Source: Deltaproteobacteria bacterium
GTDB taxonomy: Bacteria > Desulfobacterota > DSM-4660 > Desulfatiglandales > HGW-15
Length of the DNA stretch: 36,758 nt
Assembly (NCBI GenBank): GCA_016932235.1
Contig: JAFGDF010000233.1
Location: forward strand, 1 to 36,758
Reading direction: 5' to 3'
Positions 15,952 through 25,057 of this stretch are shown one piece after another. The translations under genes and the position numbers were made by a program. Under the pieces are notes generated by a model, which was not told the DNA's origin, did not search any database, and was given only the letters and a program-made list of their open reading frames with translations. Within the stretch, counting starts at the first letter, position 1. Each line of letters opens with the position of its first letter.

Positions 15952-16827
15952 ATGGCAAGATTTTATAACCCCATAATAGATATTTTAGCCATCACACTGG
16001 TTATCTATATAAGCGTTGACATCTTTTACAGGGTTTGCGTGGCCGGCCTTGGCCGAAACCACAATAGTGATATTGCCGTGCTTGGGAGCCCTGACGCTAA
16101 ATCAACCGCAAGGGCGCCCATTGATGATTACAAGGCGATTATTGACCGCGGCATATTCGGATCCATCGACAGGATTCCCCAGGAAACCGAAAAAAAAGAA
16201 GTTGAGACTCTTGAGCCCACAGAGCTTAAGATTTCACTTCTTGGAACGGTCACAGGGGATAAGGACAGCACCGTGGCGGTTATCGAAGAGACCGGGAAAA
16301 GGACGCAGAGGCTTTACAGGGTTGGAGACAGCATACAGAATGCGGTTGTAAGGAGCATAGCCAGGGGCAGGGTCGTACTCAGCGTCAACGGGCGGGATGA
16401 AGTCCTCATGATGCCTGAGCATTCATCACCTTCATCACCGGAACCTTTACTGTCAAAAACTCAGGCAAGACCGGAAACTGTTTCAGCACCCCCGGCTTTG
16501 GAAAGGAGTATCACCGTAAGGCAGGAGGATTTTGAGAAATCTTTTGAAAATGTCAACGATTTCATGCTGGCGGCTCAGGCCCAAATGAGACCTCATATAA
16601 AGGATGGCAGATTAGGCGGGGTAATCCTGATCGGTATAAAAGCCGGTTCCGTATTCAGAAGAATGGGATTAAGAAACGGCGATATTATCCTTGCCATAAG
16701 CGGTAATAGTGTTTCCTCTCCTGGTGAGATTCTTAACTTGTATAATGACCTTAAATCCGGCTCGGATGTCTCATTGCTGATAGAACGAAGGGGCCAGCAA
16801 AGGTCGCTTAATTATAAGATCAGATAA
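15952..16827 (+). CDS. gspC: Type II secretion system protein GspC with PDZ domain
   Basis: This 291-residue inner-membrane protein joins the platform to the secretin. It has a membrane segment at about residues 8-27, a homology region (about 55-155, containing IIDRGIFG and LKISLLGTVTGDKDSTVAVIEE) that binds the secretin N0 domain, a Pro/Ser-rich linker (about 160-185) and a PDZ domain (about 205-290) with GVILIGIKAGSVFRRMGLRNGDIILAISG split across the canonical loop and strands. The PDZ type of GspC is known to help in substrate selection. It starts 4 nt after gspN and ends 4 nt before gspA. Confidence 0.94.
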   Translation: MARFYNPIIDILAITLVIYISVDIFYRVCVAGLGRNHNSDIAVLGSPDAKSTARAPIDDYKAIIDRGIFGSIDRIPQETEKKEVETLEPTELKISLLGTVTGDKDSTVAVIEETGKRTQRLYRVGDSIQNAVVRSIARGRVVLSVNGRDEVLMMPEHSSPSSPEPLLSKTQARPETVSAPPALERSITVRQEDFEKSFENVNDFMLAAQAQMRPHIKDGRLGGVILIGIKAGSVFRRMGLRNGDIILAISGNSVSSPGEILNLYNDLKSGSDVSLLIERRGQQRSLNYKIR

Positions 16828-16831
16828 CGCT

Positions 16832-18403
16832 ATGTACACGTCGTTTTTCGGATTAGAGGAAAAGCCTTTCAACCTGACACCGGATCCAAGATACCTGTAT
16901 ATGAGCCGATATCATAAGGAGGCTCTCGATCATCTGCTTTACGGTATCAGGGAGCGAAAGGGATTTATTATCCTCACAGGCGGCATAGGGACTGGAAAGA
17001 CAACCCTTTGCAGGGTTCTTCTCGATCAGTTAAAAAACGACACGAGAAGTGCTCTGATCTTTAATTCGTTTATCTCGGATATTGAACTCCTTAAATCTGT
17101 TAACCAGGAATTCGGTCTTCCGATTGCTGGGGATACAGGGACAAAAAAAACATATATCGACGCGCTAAACCAGTTCCTGCTGGAGATATATGCAAAAGGT
17201 GAAAACGCTATTGTCCTGATCGATGAAGCGCAGAATCTTTCCAGAGATGTCATGGAACAGATCAGGATGCTTTCCAATCTGGAGACGGAAAAGGAAAAGC
17301 TTGTCCAGATAATACTGGTGGGACAACCCGAGCTGAAGGAGGTTCTATCCACCAATTCCCTCAAACAGCTTGATGAACGTATCACGGTCCGCTATGAAAT
17401 CAAGGCTCTGGCATATGAGGATATCCGGAGTTATGTGGAACACAGGCTTGCCGTGGCGGGAGGCCGCGGTGATATTAAATTTTCAGCAGGAGCGGTTAAA
17501 AAAATATATCTCTATTCACAGGGAAACCCTCGCAGGATTAATTCCGTTTGTGACCGGGCCCTGCTTGCCGCCTATGTAGCCGGAAAGCAGACAATTACCT
17601 CAGGGACACTTTCAAGCGCGATAAAAGACCTTCAGGTGAGTCCGCTGGCCAAGAAACAGTATTCCGGCTGGTGGTCATGGAAAGGGTTTTTTACCTCGGC
17701 CTTTCTGATTATTCTTCTCATATCTGCGGCGGGACTTGGGGGATGGATTTTTCGACAGGACATTAGTGATAAATTCATAAGAGGTCAAATAAATGAACCG
17801 GTTGAGGTCAGAGCAGCGGATAATGGGCCCGATGTTCCGGAGGATATCCTCCTGGATGAACGGCAGAGTCTTTCAGGATTGTACGCCCTTTGGAAAGAGA
17901 AAATATGGAGTCGAGACGATTATGAACCTGACCTGAATCTAGTACATTATAACCTTCAGCCCGAGCACTATGTCACACTTAAAAAGCCGTTCAGGGTAAT
18001 CATGAAGGACCTGGATGAAACATCACCTTCGTCCCGATATCTATTGATATCCAGGATAGGTGGAGAAGGGGCCTTTGCGGTGGATTCCGCCGGGAAGGAG
18101 AAGGTTATAAAGCGGGATTATCTGTTGAAAAACTGGGGCTATAAGGTGACGTGCATCTATCCCTTCGGGAATGGGAATATTATACTCAACAGGGGAATGA
18201 AGAATCCTGATGTTCTGAAACTCCAGGACATCCTTAAGAGGATCGGGTATCTTTTAGATCCCACGGGAGTTTATGACGAAGATACGTTCCGGAATATCAA
18301 AAGATTTCAAAAAGATTTCGGCCTGTTATCGGACGGTATTGCCGGGCCAAGGACCCTGGCGCTGTTATACCAGTTGAAGGAGTTTGATGAGCGTCATAAA
18401 TGA
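16832..18403 (+). CDS. gspA: ExeA/GspA-like AAA ATPase with peptidoglycan-binding domain
   Basis: This 523-residue protein resembles ExeA/GspA, which helps the secretin pass and assemble in the cell wall. The N-terminal AAA domain starts MYTSFFGLEEKPFNLTPDPR, has Walker A GGIGTGKTT at residues 50-58 and Walker B VLIDEAQ near 131. A membrane segment lies at about 287-306, followed by a periplasmic region and a C-terminal peptidoglycan-binding type 1 domain (about 455-515, with LKLQDILKRIGYLLDPTGVY and FQKDFGLLSDGIAGPRT). The length and domain order match the family. The end overlaps the start of the next gene by 17 nt, as expected for a gspA-gspB pair. It acts at the inner membrane with the wall-binding part outside. 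Confidence 0.93.
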   Translation: MYTSFFGLEEKPFNLTPDPRYLYMSRYHKEALDHLLYGIRERKGFIILTGGIGTGKTTLCRVLLDQLKNDTRSALIFNSFISDIELLKSVNQEFGLPIAGDTGTKKTYIDALNQFLLEIYAKGENAIVLIDEAQNLSRDVMEQIRMLSNLETEKEKLVQIILVGQPELKEVLSTNSLKQLDERITVRYEIKALAYEDIRSYVEHRLAVAGGRGDIKFSAGAVKKIYLYSQGNPRRINSVCDRALLAAYVAGKQTITSGTLSSAIKDLQVSPLAKKQYSGWWSWKGFFTSAFLIILLISAAGLGGWIFRQDISDKFIRGQINEPVEVRAADNGPDVPEDILLDERQSLSGLYALWKEKIWSRDDYEPDLNLVHYNLQPEHYVTLKKPFRVIMKDLDETSPSSRYLLISRIGGEGAFAVDSAGKEKVIKRDYLLKNWGYKVTCIYPFGNGNIILNRGMKNPDVLKLQDILKRIGYLLDPTGVYDEDTFRNIKRFQKDFGLLSDGIAGPRTLALLYQLKEFDERHK

Positions 18404-19037
18404 GGCATTAAAGAAGGCGCAACAAAGGAAGGAGATACGGGATATTGAATTCGCCCGAGTGCTTTCTTCGGCAAAGGGAAACAGTAAGATCCCTTCCGGA
18501 AGGATAATATTTTATTCCGTGATTCTTGTCTCCGCCCTGTTTTTCATGTTCAGGCCATATCAGTTCTGGGATACGGGAAACGATGAACCGGCGGCTGTTA
18601 AAGGAAATGTTATACCGGAAACCGGTCATGAGAGAGTGCAGGCGCCTGAAATGCTGTATCAAAAAGCAAAGGAATTTCATAACACAGGGCGCATGTCTGA
18701 GGCTAAAGACCTCTATCTTAAAATCCTTGAGCTGGATCCCGGATACACGGATGCCTTGAACAATCTGGGCGTAATCTCCATCCATGAAAAAGAATACACG
18801 AACGCCCGCAAATACCTGGAGAAGGCAGTGCTTTTGAAACCGGGAAACGCTATTCCCTATTATAATATGGCCTGTCTTCTTTCTATAGAGGGGGACACCG
18901 AAGCGAGTATAATGTATCTTAAGAATGCCGTATCCATGGATGAGGCGGTGAGGGATTGGGCAAGAAAAGATATTGACCTTGGAAAGCTCAGGGGAATCTC
19001 TGATTTTGAAAAGATTATTGAGGCAGGATTGAAATAA
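18387..19037 (+). CDS. GspB-like membrane protein with TPR repeats
   Basis: This 216-residue protein starts MSVINEALKKAQQRKE, the short helical motif seen at the N terminus of GspB/ExeB proteins. It has a membrane segment at about residues 33-51 and then tetratricopeptide repeats (about residues 85-190), for example LYLKILELDPGYTDALNNLG and YLEKAVLLKPGNAIPYYNMA. Classical GspB has a GspB C-terminal domain instead, so this is a variant with TPRs. ATG 18387 is preferred over the TTG at 18384 because AAGGAG at 18377-18382 is 4 nt from the ATG. The overlap with gspA supports coupled expression. It probably binds the secretin or GspA in the periplasm (inference). Confidence 0.82.
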   Translation: MSVINEALKKAQQRKEIRDIEFARVLSSAKGNSKIPSGRIIFYSVILVSALFFMFRPYQFWDTGNDEPAAVKGNVIPETGHERVQAPEMLYQKAKEFHNTGRMSEAKDLYLKILELDPGYTDALNNLGVISIHEKEYTNARKYLEKAVLLKPGNAIPYYNMACLLSIEGDTEASIMYLKNAVSMDEAVRDWARKDIDLGKLRGISDFEKIIEAGLK

Positions 19038-19117
19038 TTAAGGGCTCCTTCCCTTTCGGAAGAGGCGAACAATAAACACTTCCGTCCACAGACAGGAATA
19101 ATAAAAAAGAGCATATT

Positions 19118-21487
19118 ATGAAATTCAAAATGAAGATGAAAACCGTAATCCTGATATGCGGTTTGGCGATTTTTTTGGGCTTATTAGAAAGCTCGAAGAC
19201 CATGTCCGCCAGACTTGCTGGGGAAGAGGACATAACCCCGGTATCTACTGAACCCAATCAGCGAATAACAAGCCCGCCGCGTGCCGGTGAAACCGTGAAG
19301 ACTGATGAAACCAAGGAAAGAGGGAGAGGCGGGGAAGTTCACTCGATCGCAGATACCTTGAAAGACAGCGAGAATACACGATACATTACGATAGATTTTG
19401 ATAATATTGATATCCAGGTTTTTATCAAGTTTATCAGTGAACTTACAGGAAAAAATTTCATTGTTGATGAAGCTGTCAGGGGAAAAGTCACCATCATCTC
19501 TCCCACTAAAATAAGCGTTGAGGAGGCATATAGGGTCTTTGAATCGGTCCTTGAAGTGCGGGGATTCACGACGGTGCCCGCGGGGGAAATTACTAAAGTA
19601 GTGCCGGCGGCTGACGCGAGAGCCAAGGATATTGAGACACGGCTGGTTGTGGATGCCATAACGCCTGAAGATAAAGTTGTTACGCAACTTATCCCTCTTG
19701 ATTACGCTGATCCGGAGGAGCTTAAGAAGCTTTTCACCCCTTTTATCTCAAAGAGCAGCATAATCGCCTCATATCCACCTACCGGGATACTTATCGTGAC
19801 GGATGTGCTTTCCAATATAAAGAGGCTGCTCAACATTGTGGAGGCGGTCGATGTGGAAGGCATAGGGGAAGAGGTATCGGTCGTGCCCCTGAATCATGCC
19901 CGGGCGTCCTCAATGGCTAAATCGTTGATGTCCGTATTTCAGCAAAGGAGTTTCAAAGACGGGAAAAAGATATCCCCCGGCATGCCTGTAGTAGAAGTAG
20001 TGCCTGATGAAAGGACGAATTCAATTATAATACTCGCATCTGAGAATGATACTTTAAGGATCAGGCAGTTGATCAATCTTCTGGACAGGGAGACTCCACG
20101 TGGCGAAGGAGACATTCATGTATATTACCTGCAGAACGCCAACGCGGATGAACTCTCAAAGGTCCTTGTTTCTCTGCCTACAGAGCAAAAGGTAACGGAG
20201 GAGAAAGGCAAGGCCCCCGTTATTTCAAAAGAGGTTCAGATTGTAGCGGATAAGGCAACTAATTCACTGATTATCACCGCTAACAGGGATGACTACCTTG
20301 TGCTTGAAGACGTAATAAAGAAACTAGATATTTCAAGGAGGATGGTTTACATAGAGGCGCTTATTATGGAAGTGAGCATGGCCGAGCAGTTTGATCTGGG
20401 GGTTCAATGGCTCGCCGGTAAATCCCTAGGTGAAATGGATGGAAGAGATGTGGGAGCCTTCGGAGGTTCATATCCAGGAACAGGTAATTTCCCCTCATCC
20501 GGCAAGGCGGAGATAGTCAGCCTCCCTGAAGGATTTTCACTCGGGGTCCTGGGAGATGTAATATCCATAGGCGGTATCAAGTTCCCAAATATCGGAGCTG
20601 TGGTGCGAGCGCTAAGGACGGATTCTAATGTCCGCATCCTCTCCACGCCTCAGATAATGACTACGGATAATGAGGAGGCCGAGATTGTCGTCGCGGATAA
20701 TATCCCTTTTCTGATAAGAAAGGATGAAACTCAGTCAGGAACCGATTTCAGCAACTATGAATTCAGGGATGTCGGTGTGACATTGAATATAACCCCCCAG
20801 ATCAACCAGGAAAGATTCGTCAGGCTGAAGATATCCCAGGAGGTGAGCCAGGTCGTCAACCAGGAGACGATCGGTCTCCCCACCACGCTAAAAAGACTGG
20901 CCAGGACGACGATCACCATTAAGGACGGCCAGACTGTGGTAATCGGGGGCCTAATTGATGAGACCGAGAACAGCGCTTACTATAAGGTGCCCGTACTCGG
21001 AGACATTCCTCTGCTTGGCCTCCTCTTCAGATCTACTTCAAAGAACAGCGGCAAAACCAACCTGTATATATTCCTGACACCTCATATAATAGAAAACCCG
21101 GATGAAGCAAAAGAGGTATATGAAGATAAAAAGGAGCACATTGAAAAGATCGAAGAAGGAAGCGTCAAGATGTATGAACGGAAAAATAAAAAATCAGAAG
21201 ACATGAGGCTTTCCGATTTGGGATTTATGTGTCTTAAAGCGAACGATTATGAAGGCGCCATCGGTTACTGCCGCTCCGCGCTTGCAATCAACCCTGATAA
21301 TCCCTACGCGCTTTTAAATATGGGTGTTGCCTATGAAGCGATCGGGGATAAGGAGAATGCGGTTAAAATGTATAAAAAGGTAATCGCTACGGATTCCGAT
21401 GAAATAGCCTTTGTCTCGACTGATCCGTCGCAGAAAGGCAAAAAGCTTACGGACATCGCGAGAGGAAACCTGGAAAGATTAGAATGA
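19118..21487 (+). CDS. gspD: Type II secretion system secretin GspD with C-terminal TPR extension
   Basis: This 789-residue outer-membrane secretin forms the exit channel. A signal peptide (about residues 1-30) is followed by a linker, the N0 domain (about 88-165, IDFDNIDIQVFIKFISELTG), the N1, N2 and N3 domains (about 185-425, with PLDYADPEELKKLF and RTNSIIILASENDTLRI) and the secretin domain (about 435-660), which contains VGVTLNITPQI, TTITIKDGQTVVIGGLI and VPVLGDIPLLGLLF. The usual C-terminal pilotin-binding S-domain is not apparent; instead the last 100 residues form TPR repeats (LSDLGFMCLKANDYEGAIGY, LLNMGVAYEAIGDKENAVKM). AAAGAG lies 6 nt before ATG 19118. The stop overlaps the gspE start. 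Confidence 0.96.
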   Translation: MKFKMKMKTVILICGLAIFLGLLESSKTMSARLAGEEDITPVSTEPNQRITSPPRAGETVKTDETKERGRGGEVHSIADTLKDSENTRYITIDFDNIDIQVFIKFISELTGKNFIVDEAVRGKVTIISPTKISVEEAYRVFESVLEVRGFTTVPAGEITKVVPAADARAKDIETRLVVDAITPEDKVVTQLIPLDYADPEELKKLFTPFISKSSIIASYPPTGILIVTDVLSNIKRLLNIVEAVDVEGIGEEVSVVPLNHARASSMAKSLMSVFQQRSFKDGKKISPGMPVVEVVPDERTNSIIILASENDTLRIRQLINLLDRETPRGEGDIHVYYLQNANADELSKVLVSLPTEQKVTEEKGKAPVISKEVQIVADKATNSLIITANRDDYLVLEDVIKKLDISRRMVYIEALIMEVSMAEQFDLGVQWLAGKSLGEMDGRDVGAFGGSYPGTGNFPSSGKAEIVSLPEGFSLGVLGDVISIGGIKFPNIGAVVRALRTDSNVRILSTPQIMTTDNEEAEIVVADNIPFLIRKDETQSGTDFSNYEFRDVGVTLNITPQINQERFVRLKISQEVSQVVNQETIGLPTTLKRLARTTITIKDGQTVVIGGLIDETENSAYYKVPVLGDIPLLGLLFRSTSKNSGKTNLYIFLTPHIIENPDEAKEVYEDKKEHIEKIEEGSVKMYERKNKKSEDMRLSDLGFMCLKANDYEGAIGYCRSALAINPDNPYALLNMGVAYEAIGDKENAVKMYKKVIATDSDEIAFVSTDPSQKGKKLTDIARGNLERLE

Positions 21488-23172
21488 AGCTTATCGGTGA
21501 AATCCTGACAGAAATATGCGGCCTTTCCGATGAGGCTATTAAAAGGGCTTTGAAAACCCGTGAAGAAAGGGGGGGGCGCATCGGTGAGATACTGATCGAT
21601 CAGAAGGTAATTTCAGAAAACGATCTTTTAAACGGCCTGTCAAGGCAGTTCGGTCTTTCTTTTATGCCGTCTCTACCGATAAGTGAGGCCGATACGGGTT
21701 TTACCGGTTCGATTCCTATTCAGTTTCTCAAAAGATACTGTATGGTTCCGGTGTCTACAGCGGAAGGCTCATATATTGCCGTCAATGACCCCATGGATTT
21801 CCAGCCGCTTGATGAACTGCGCATGACACTGGGACTTAACGGCGCTGAGCTTTCACTTGCGCCACGTTCGGAGATTATGTCCGCCATCAATTTTGCCTAT
21901 GACATGAGCAGCGATTCCGCGGAGCAGGTGATCCAGGATATGAATGAACAGGACAGCGACAGGATCATTTCCGAGATCGAGGGAGCAGGAGATCTTCTGG
22001 ATGATACGAGTGACGCTCCCATAATAAAGCTCGTGAACCTTATGCTTTCCCAGGCTGTCAAAGATCGCGCGAGTGATATTCATATCGAATCCACGCAGAA
22101 AAGGCTTAAGATCAGATACCGCGTGGACGGCATATTATATGACATGCTTTCCCCGCCAAAACATATCCAATCCGCATTGACATCACGCATCAAGGTGATG
22201 GCGGGGATGAACATAGCGGAAAAAAGGCTTCCACAGGACGGCAGGATCGAGATCAGGATAGGAGATAAAAATATTGATATAAGGGTTTCCACAATCCCGA
22301 CGTCCTTTGGGGAGCGGGTCGTCCTGAGGCTTCTGGATAAGACGAGAATCTTGTTAAAACTGTCTGATCTTGGTATGCCGGAGGATATGCTGGAACATTT
22401 TGCCCATCTTATCAGGTCGGCACATGGCATTATCCTGGTGACCGGACCTACCGGGAGCGGAAAAACGACAACCCTGTATGCGGCTCTTTCCACAATAAAC
22501 AAGACTGATATCAATATCATTACGATCGAAGATCCTGTTGAATATCAGATAGACGGTATTGGACAGATACAGGTGAATCCCAGGATTGATCTCACGTTTG
22601 CGAAAGGGTTAAGATCGATTGTGAGACAGGACCCCGATGTGATCCTTGTCGGGGAGATACGTGATCTTGAGACAGCGGAGATCGCAATACAGTCAGCCCT
22701 GACAGGACATCTTGTTTTCTCAACCCTTCACACGAATGATTCTGCCAGCGCTGTCACACGTCTTATAGATATGGGCATTGAGCCATTCCTCGTGACATCG
22801 TCGGTTCTCGCTATTCTCGCTCAGAGGCTGGTAAGGACAATATGCCGGGCTTGTGTGGAAAGGTATGTGCCTGATGACGAGTCTCTTAAGAGCATAGGAC
22901 TGATCAGCGGTATGCCGGCTGAAAAAAAATTATCCCGGGGCAGGGGTTGTCCATCATGCCTCCAGACCGGGTATATCGGCAGATCGGGGATATTTGAGCT
23001 TTTGCGACTTGATGAAACACTCCAGAACCTCATACTAAAGACCTCAGACGCGAATGCGATCAAAAGGAGCGCGGTGGAGCAGGGCATGATAACATTGCGC
23101 CAGGATGGAGCGAAAAAGGTGCTCCGGGGAATAACAACCATTGAAGAGGTATTCAGAGTTACTTATCAGTAA
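21484..23172 (+). CDS. gspE: Type II secretion system assembly ATPase GspE
   Basis: This 562-residue cytoplasmic hexameric ATPase powers pseudopilus assembly. It has an N-terminal GspE-N domain (about residues 1-145), then a PAS-like-plus-RecA catalytic half with Walker A GPTGSGKTT from residue 321, an Asp-box region (ITIEDPVEYQ), Walker B-like DPDVILVGEIRD and a His-box (LVFSTLHTNDSASAVTRL). A zinc-binding tetracysteine, C454/C457 and C489/C492 (CRAC...CPSC), is present as in many GspE/PilB proteins. The ATG overlaps the gspD stop by 4 nt (ATGA), so translation is coupled. It is the last gene of the cluster, whereas in many loci gspE precedes gspF. Confidence 0.97.
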   Translation: MKLIGEILTEICGLSDEAIKRALKTREERGGRIGEILIDQKVISENDLLNGLSRQFGLSFMPSLPISEADTGFTGSIPIQFLKRYCMVPVSTAEGSYIAVNDPMDFQPLDELRMTLGLNGAELSLAPRSEIMSAINFAYDMSSDSAEQVIQDMNEQDSDRIISEIEGAGDLLDDTSDAPIIKLVNLMLSQAVKDRASDIHIESTQKRLKIRYRVDGILYDMLSPPKHIQSALTSRIKVMAGMNIAEKRLPQDGRIEIRIGDKNIDIRVSTIPTSFGERVVLRLLDKTRILLKLSDLGMPEDMLEHFAHLIRSAHGIILVTGPTGSGKTTTLYAALSTINKTDINIITIEDPVEYQIDGIGQIQVNPRIDLTFAKGLRSIVRQDPDVILVGEIRDLETAEIAIQSALTGHLVFSTLHTNDSASAVTRLIDMGIEPFLVTSSVLAILAQRLVRTICRACVERYVPDDESLKSIGLISGMPAEKKLSRGRGCPSCLQTGYIGRSGIFELLRLDETLQNLILKTSDANAIKRSAVEQGMITLRQDGAKKVLRGITTIEEVFRVTYQ

Positions 23173-23190
23173 AAGATAACTCCAGCAGTA

Positions 23191-23209
23191 TGTCGGACTT
23201 TGTCCGACA
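23191..23209. repeat. Perfect palindrome TGTCGGAC-TTT-GTCCGACA
   Basis: The 8-bp arms pair perfectly around a TTT loop, starting 18 nt after the gspE stop. Its reverse complement is identical over 19 bp to the centre of the hairpin at 31468-31500. No T-run follows on the plus strand, so it is not a standard terminator, though it could protect the 3' end of the gsp transcript. Confidence 0.7.
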
Positions 23210-23244
23210 GAAATTTTCTAATTCTCATAATTACCCATCTTTTT

Positions 23245-23586
23245 CCGGTTAGGAAATTGCGTAAAGATCGCAGTATGGGAAACTCTTTTTTCCGGTCGAA
23301 CTCGTTCCTGGCAAGGTTAACGCATAATGCCTTACGAGGCGGGCGGCTGGTCATCTCAGTCGCCGTCAGGACCGAATAAGGTTGAACAACCGAGAAACAT
23401 TCCGCCCGCTCTCCGAGCCGGAGGCCTGGCATGCATATTACGCAATTATCCTGCTTCTAAGGTTTTCGCCGATAAAAAGAGTTTTCCATACTGCGATTCC
23501 GTCAACAGGATATTGAGTTATAGCCATCTTATAGGGTTTATTTACATTCATCCGGTATTTTTCTTCAGCTGCAATTTCCTAACCGG
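23245..23586. mobile_element. 342-bp palindromic element with 16-17-bp perfect terminal inverted repeats
   Basis: The left end CCGGTTAGGAAATTGC (23245-23260) and right end GCAATTTCCTAACCGG (23571-23586) are perfect inverses, extended by one base on each side. A second inverted pair lies inside: ATCGCAGTATGG-AAACTC at about 23267 and GAGTTTTCCATACTGCGAT at about 23479. The centre has further G+C-rich pairs (GAGGCGGGCGG near 23336, CCGCCCGCTC near 23402). Overlapping ORFs on both strands (up to 88 codons) look like by-products. It could be a MITE-like non-autonomous element or a large structured RNA. No target duplication is obvious and no second copy was seen in the window. Confidence 0.65.
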
Positions 23587-23599
23587 ATATTAGTGATAA

Positions 23600-25057
23600 T
23601 CACCGGAATTTGTCAACAAGCCTCTTTGGACTGATGGGGGCGCGCAATAGGGATATAAAAAATGCGATACATCCGATCGAAAGCATAATCATCATAGTAT
23701 CGCTGAAACCGGCTTCCACTGCCATCCTGTTCGCAACAGCGAGATCGAAACCCTCCTTTTGAAAGCGGAAAAGATGATATGATTTATAGTAATTGTAGAG
23801 GGCGCCCCCGAGGGCCATTGCAATCGAAGCACCGATGTTTCGCGCAACAGAACCTATGGCTGAAGCAACTCCGAGCATTTCCCTGGGAGCGGAACCCACA
23901 ATGGCGCTGTTATTCGGGGGATGAAAGATTCCCACACCGCTGCCATCAAGAATTATTCCCGCCAGGATATACAGGAAGCTGTTTGATGTACTGGATATCA
24001 TGAGAAAAACCAGGCCGATGCAGATAATTGCAACCGCCATGCTCGAGATAAGGCCGGACCCTATCCTGTCGGATAGCCTTCCGGCCAAGGGTGCGAGTAT
24101 GAGCGCCGGGCAGGCGATTAAGGCCACATAAAGGCCTACGCCTGTTCCTGAAAGGCTGAATGATCCCATAAGGTAAAAGGGAAGGAGGAATGGGATAGAA
24201 GTGGAGGCCGTTGATGTAACGATGCAGCTTAATGTGGCTATTGAAAAAATCCGGTTCCTGAAAAGACCGAGATCAACTATGGGTTCAGGAGCCTTCCTTT
24301 CGGCGATCAGGAAAGCTATAAAGGCGAAGACGGTAACCAGTATAACAAGAATTTTCAAGGTTGCAATCATGTCTTGTTTGACACCGAAACTGAGTAAAAG
24401 CAGCAGGCCGGAAATTGAGAAGAAAAGACTGATTGAACCGATGTAGTCAAAACTGTATGGCCGGTCAGGAGGTCTTTTTTGTTCTTCCAGGATTATCAGG
24501 GACATTATTAAAGCGATCAGCATTACGGGAATCCTGATGTAAAAAACAGCCCTCCAGCCGAGAAAGTCAAGAATTATTCCTCCCAGGCTGGGTCCGGCCA
24601 CCAGCCCTATGGATGCCGCGCCCAAAAGCACTCCCAGGGATTTCCCCCTCTCCTTTTCAGGAAAGATTGCGACGGTAATGGCAATGGAAAGGGCTGTGAT
24701 GGTCGCTCCGGCAGCTCCCTGAACTGCGCGTGAGAGGATCAACTCCAAAACACTCCGGGAAAGGGACGCGGTTACAAGTCCGATTGAATAAACGGCGATG
24801 GCTACTATGAAAATCATTTTACGGCCCTTTACGTCCGCAATCTTTGAGAAGGTCAGCATGAGACTTTGACTCATGATGAAATAAATGATGTTTAACCAGC
24901 CGATCACTGATGTGTTGGTGTGAAAAAATTCTTCAAGGCGGGGAAGGACTACCATAAGAATACTTATATCGGTCGTCACCATTACATTACTGATGGAAAC
25001 CGTTAGAAGGACCCACCATTTGTATGATTTTCTTATCTTAAAATAGGATATATTCAT
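23600..25057 (-). CDS. MFS transporter, DHA2-type drug:H+ antiporter
   Basis: This 485-residue inner-membrane protein is predicted to have 14 transmembrane segments, the DHA2 (EmrB/QacA-like) plan. Visible marks are DISILMVVLPRLEEFF in helix 1, the loop motif KIADVKGRKMIF (the MFS motif A), RAVQGAAGATITALSIAI in helix 4 and GPSLGGIILDFLGWRAVFYI, the antiporter motif C and following turn. Such proteins export drugs, toxins or metabolites by proton exchange. The ATG (25055-25057) overlaps the carB stop as TAATG, and GGAG from the end of carB serves as its ribosome-binding site, so the two are translationally coupled. That is an unusual pairing, and the substrate is unknown. Confidence 0.9.
   Translation of the reverse strand: MNISYFKIRKSYKWWVLLTVSISNVMVTTDISILMVVLPRLEEFFHTNTSVIGWLNIIYFIMSQSLMLTFSKIADVKGRKMIFIVAIAVYSIGLVTASLSRSVLELILSRAVQGAAGATITALSIAITVAIFPEKERGKSLGVLLGAASIGLVAGPSLGGIILDFLGWRAVFYIRIPVMLIALIMSLIILEEQKRPPDRPYSFDYIGSISLFFSISGLLLLLSFGVKQDMIATLKILVILVTVFAFIAFLIAERKAPEPIVDLGLFRNRIFSIATLSCIVTSTASTSIPFLLPFYLMGSFSLSGTGVGLYVALIACPALILAPLAGRLSDRIGSGLISSMAVAIICIGLVFLMISSTSNSFLYILAGIILDGSGVGIFHPPNNSAIVGSAPREMLGVASAIGSVARNIGASIAMALGGALYNYYKSYHLFRFQKEGFDLAVANRMAVEAGFSDTMMIMLSIGCIAFFISLLRAPISPKRLVDKFR

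Noticed and set aside
23245..23586. Retron msr-msd or integron attC interpretation of the palindromic element
   Set aside because: There is no reverse transcriptase or integrase gene nearby, and the characteristic core sites were not seen.
23166..23593. Two overlapping ORFs of 88 codons on opposite strands in the gap after gspE
   Set aside because: Both coincide with the large palindromic element, have odd composition and no ribosome-binding site; open frames on both strands are expected from a long inverted repeat.
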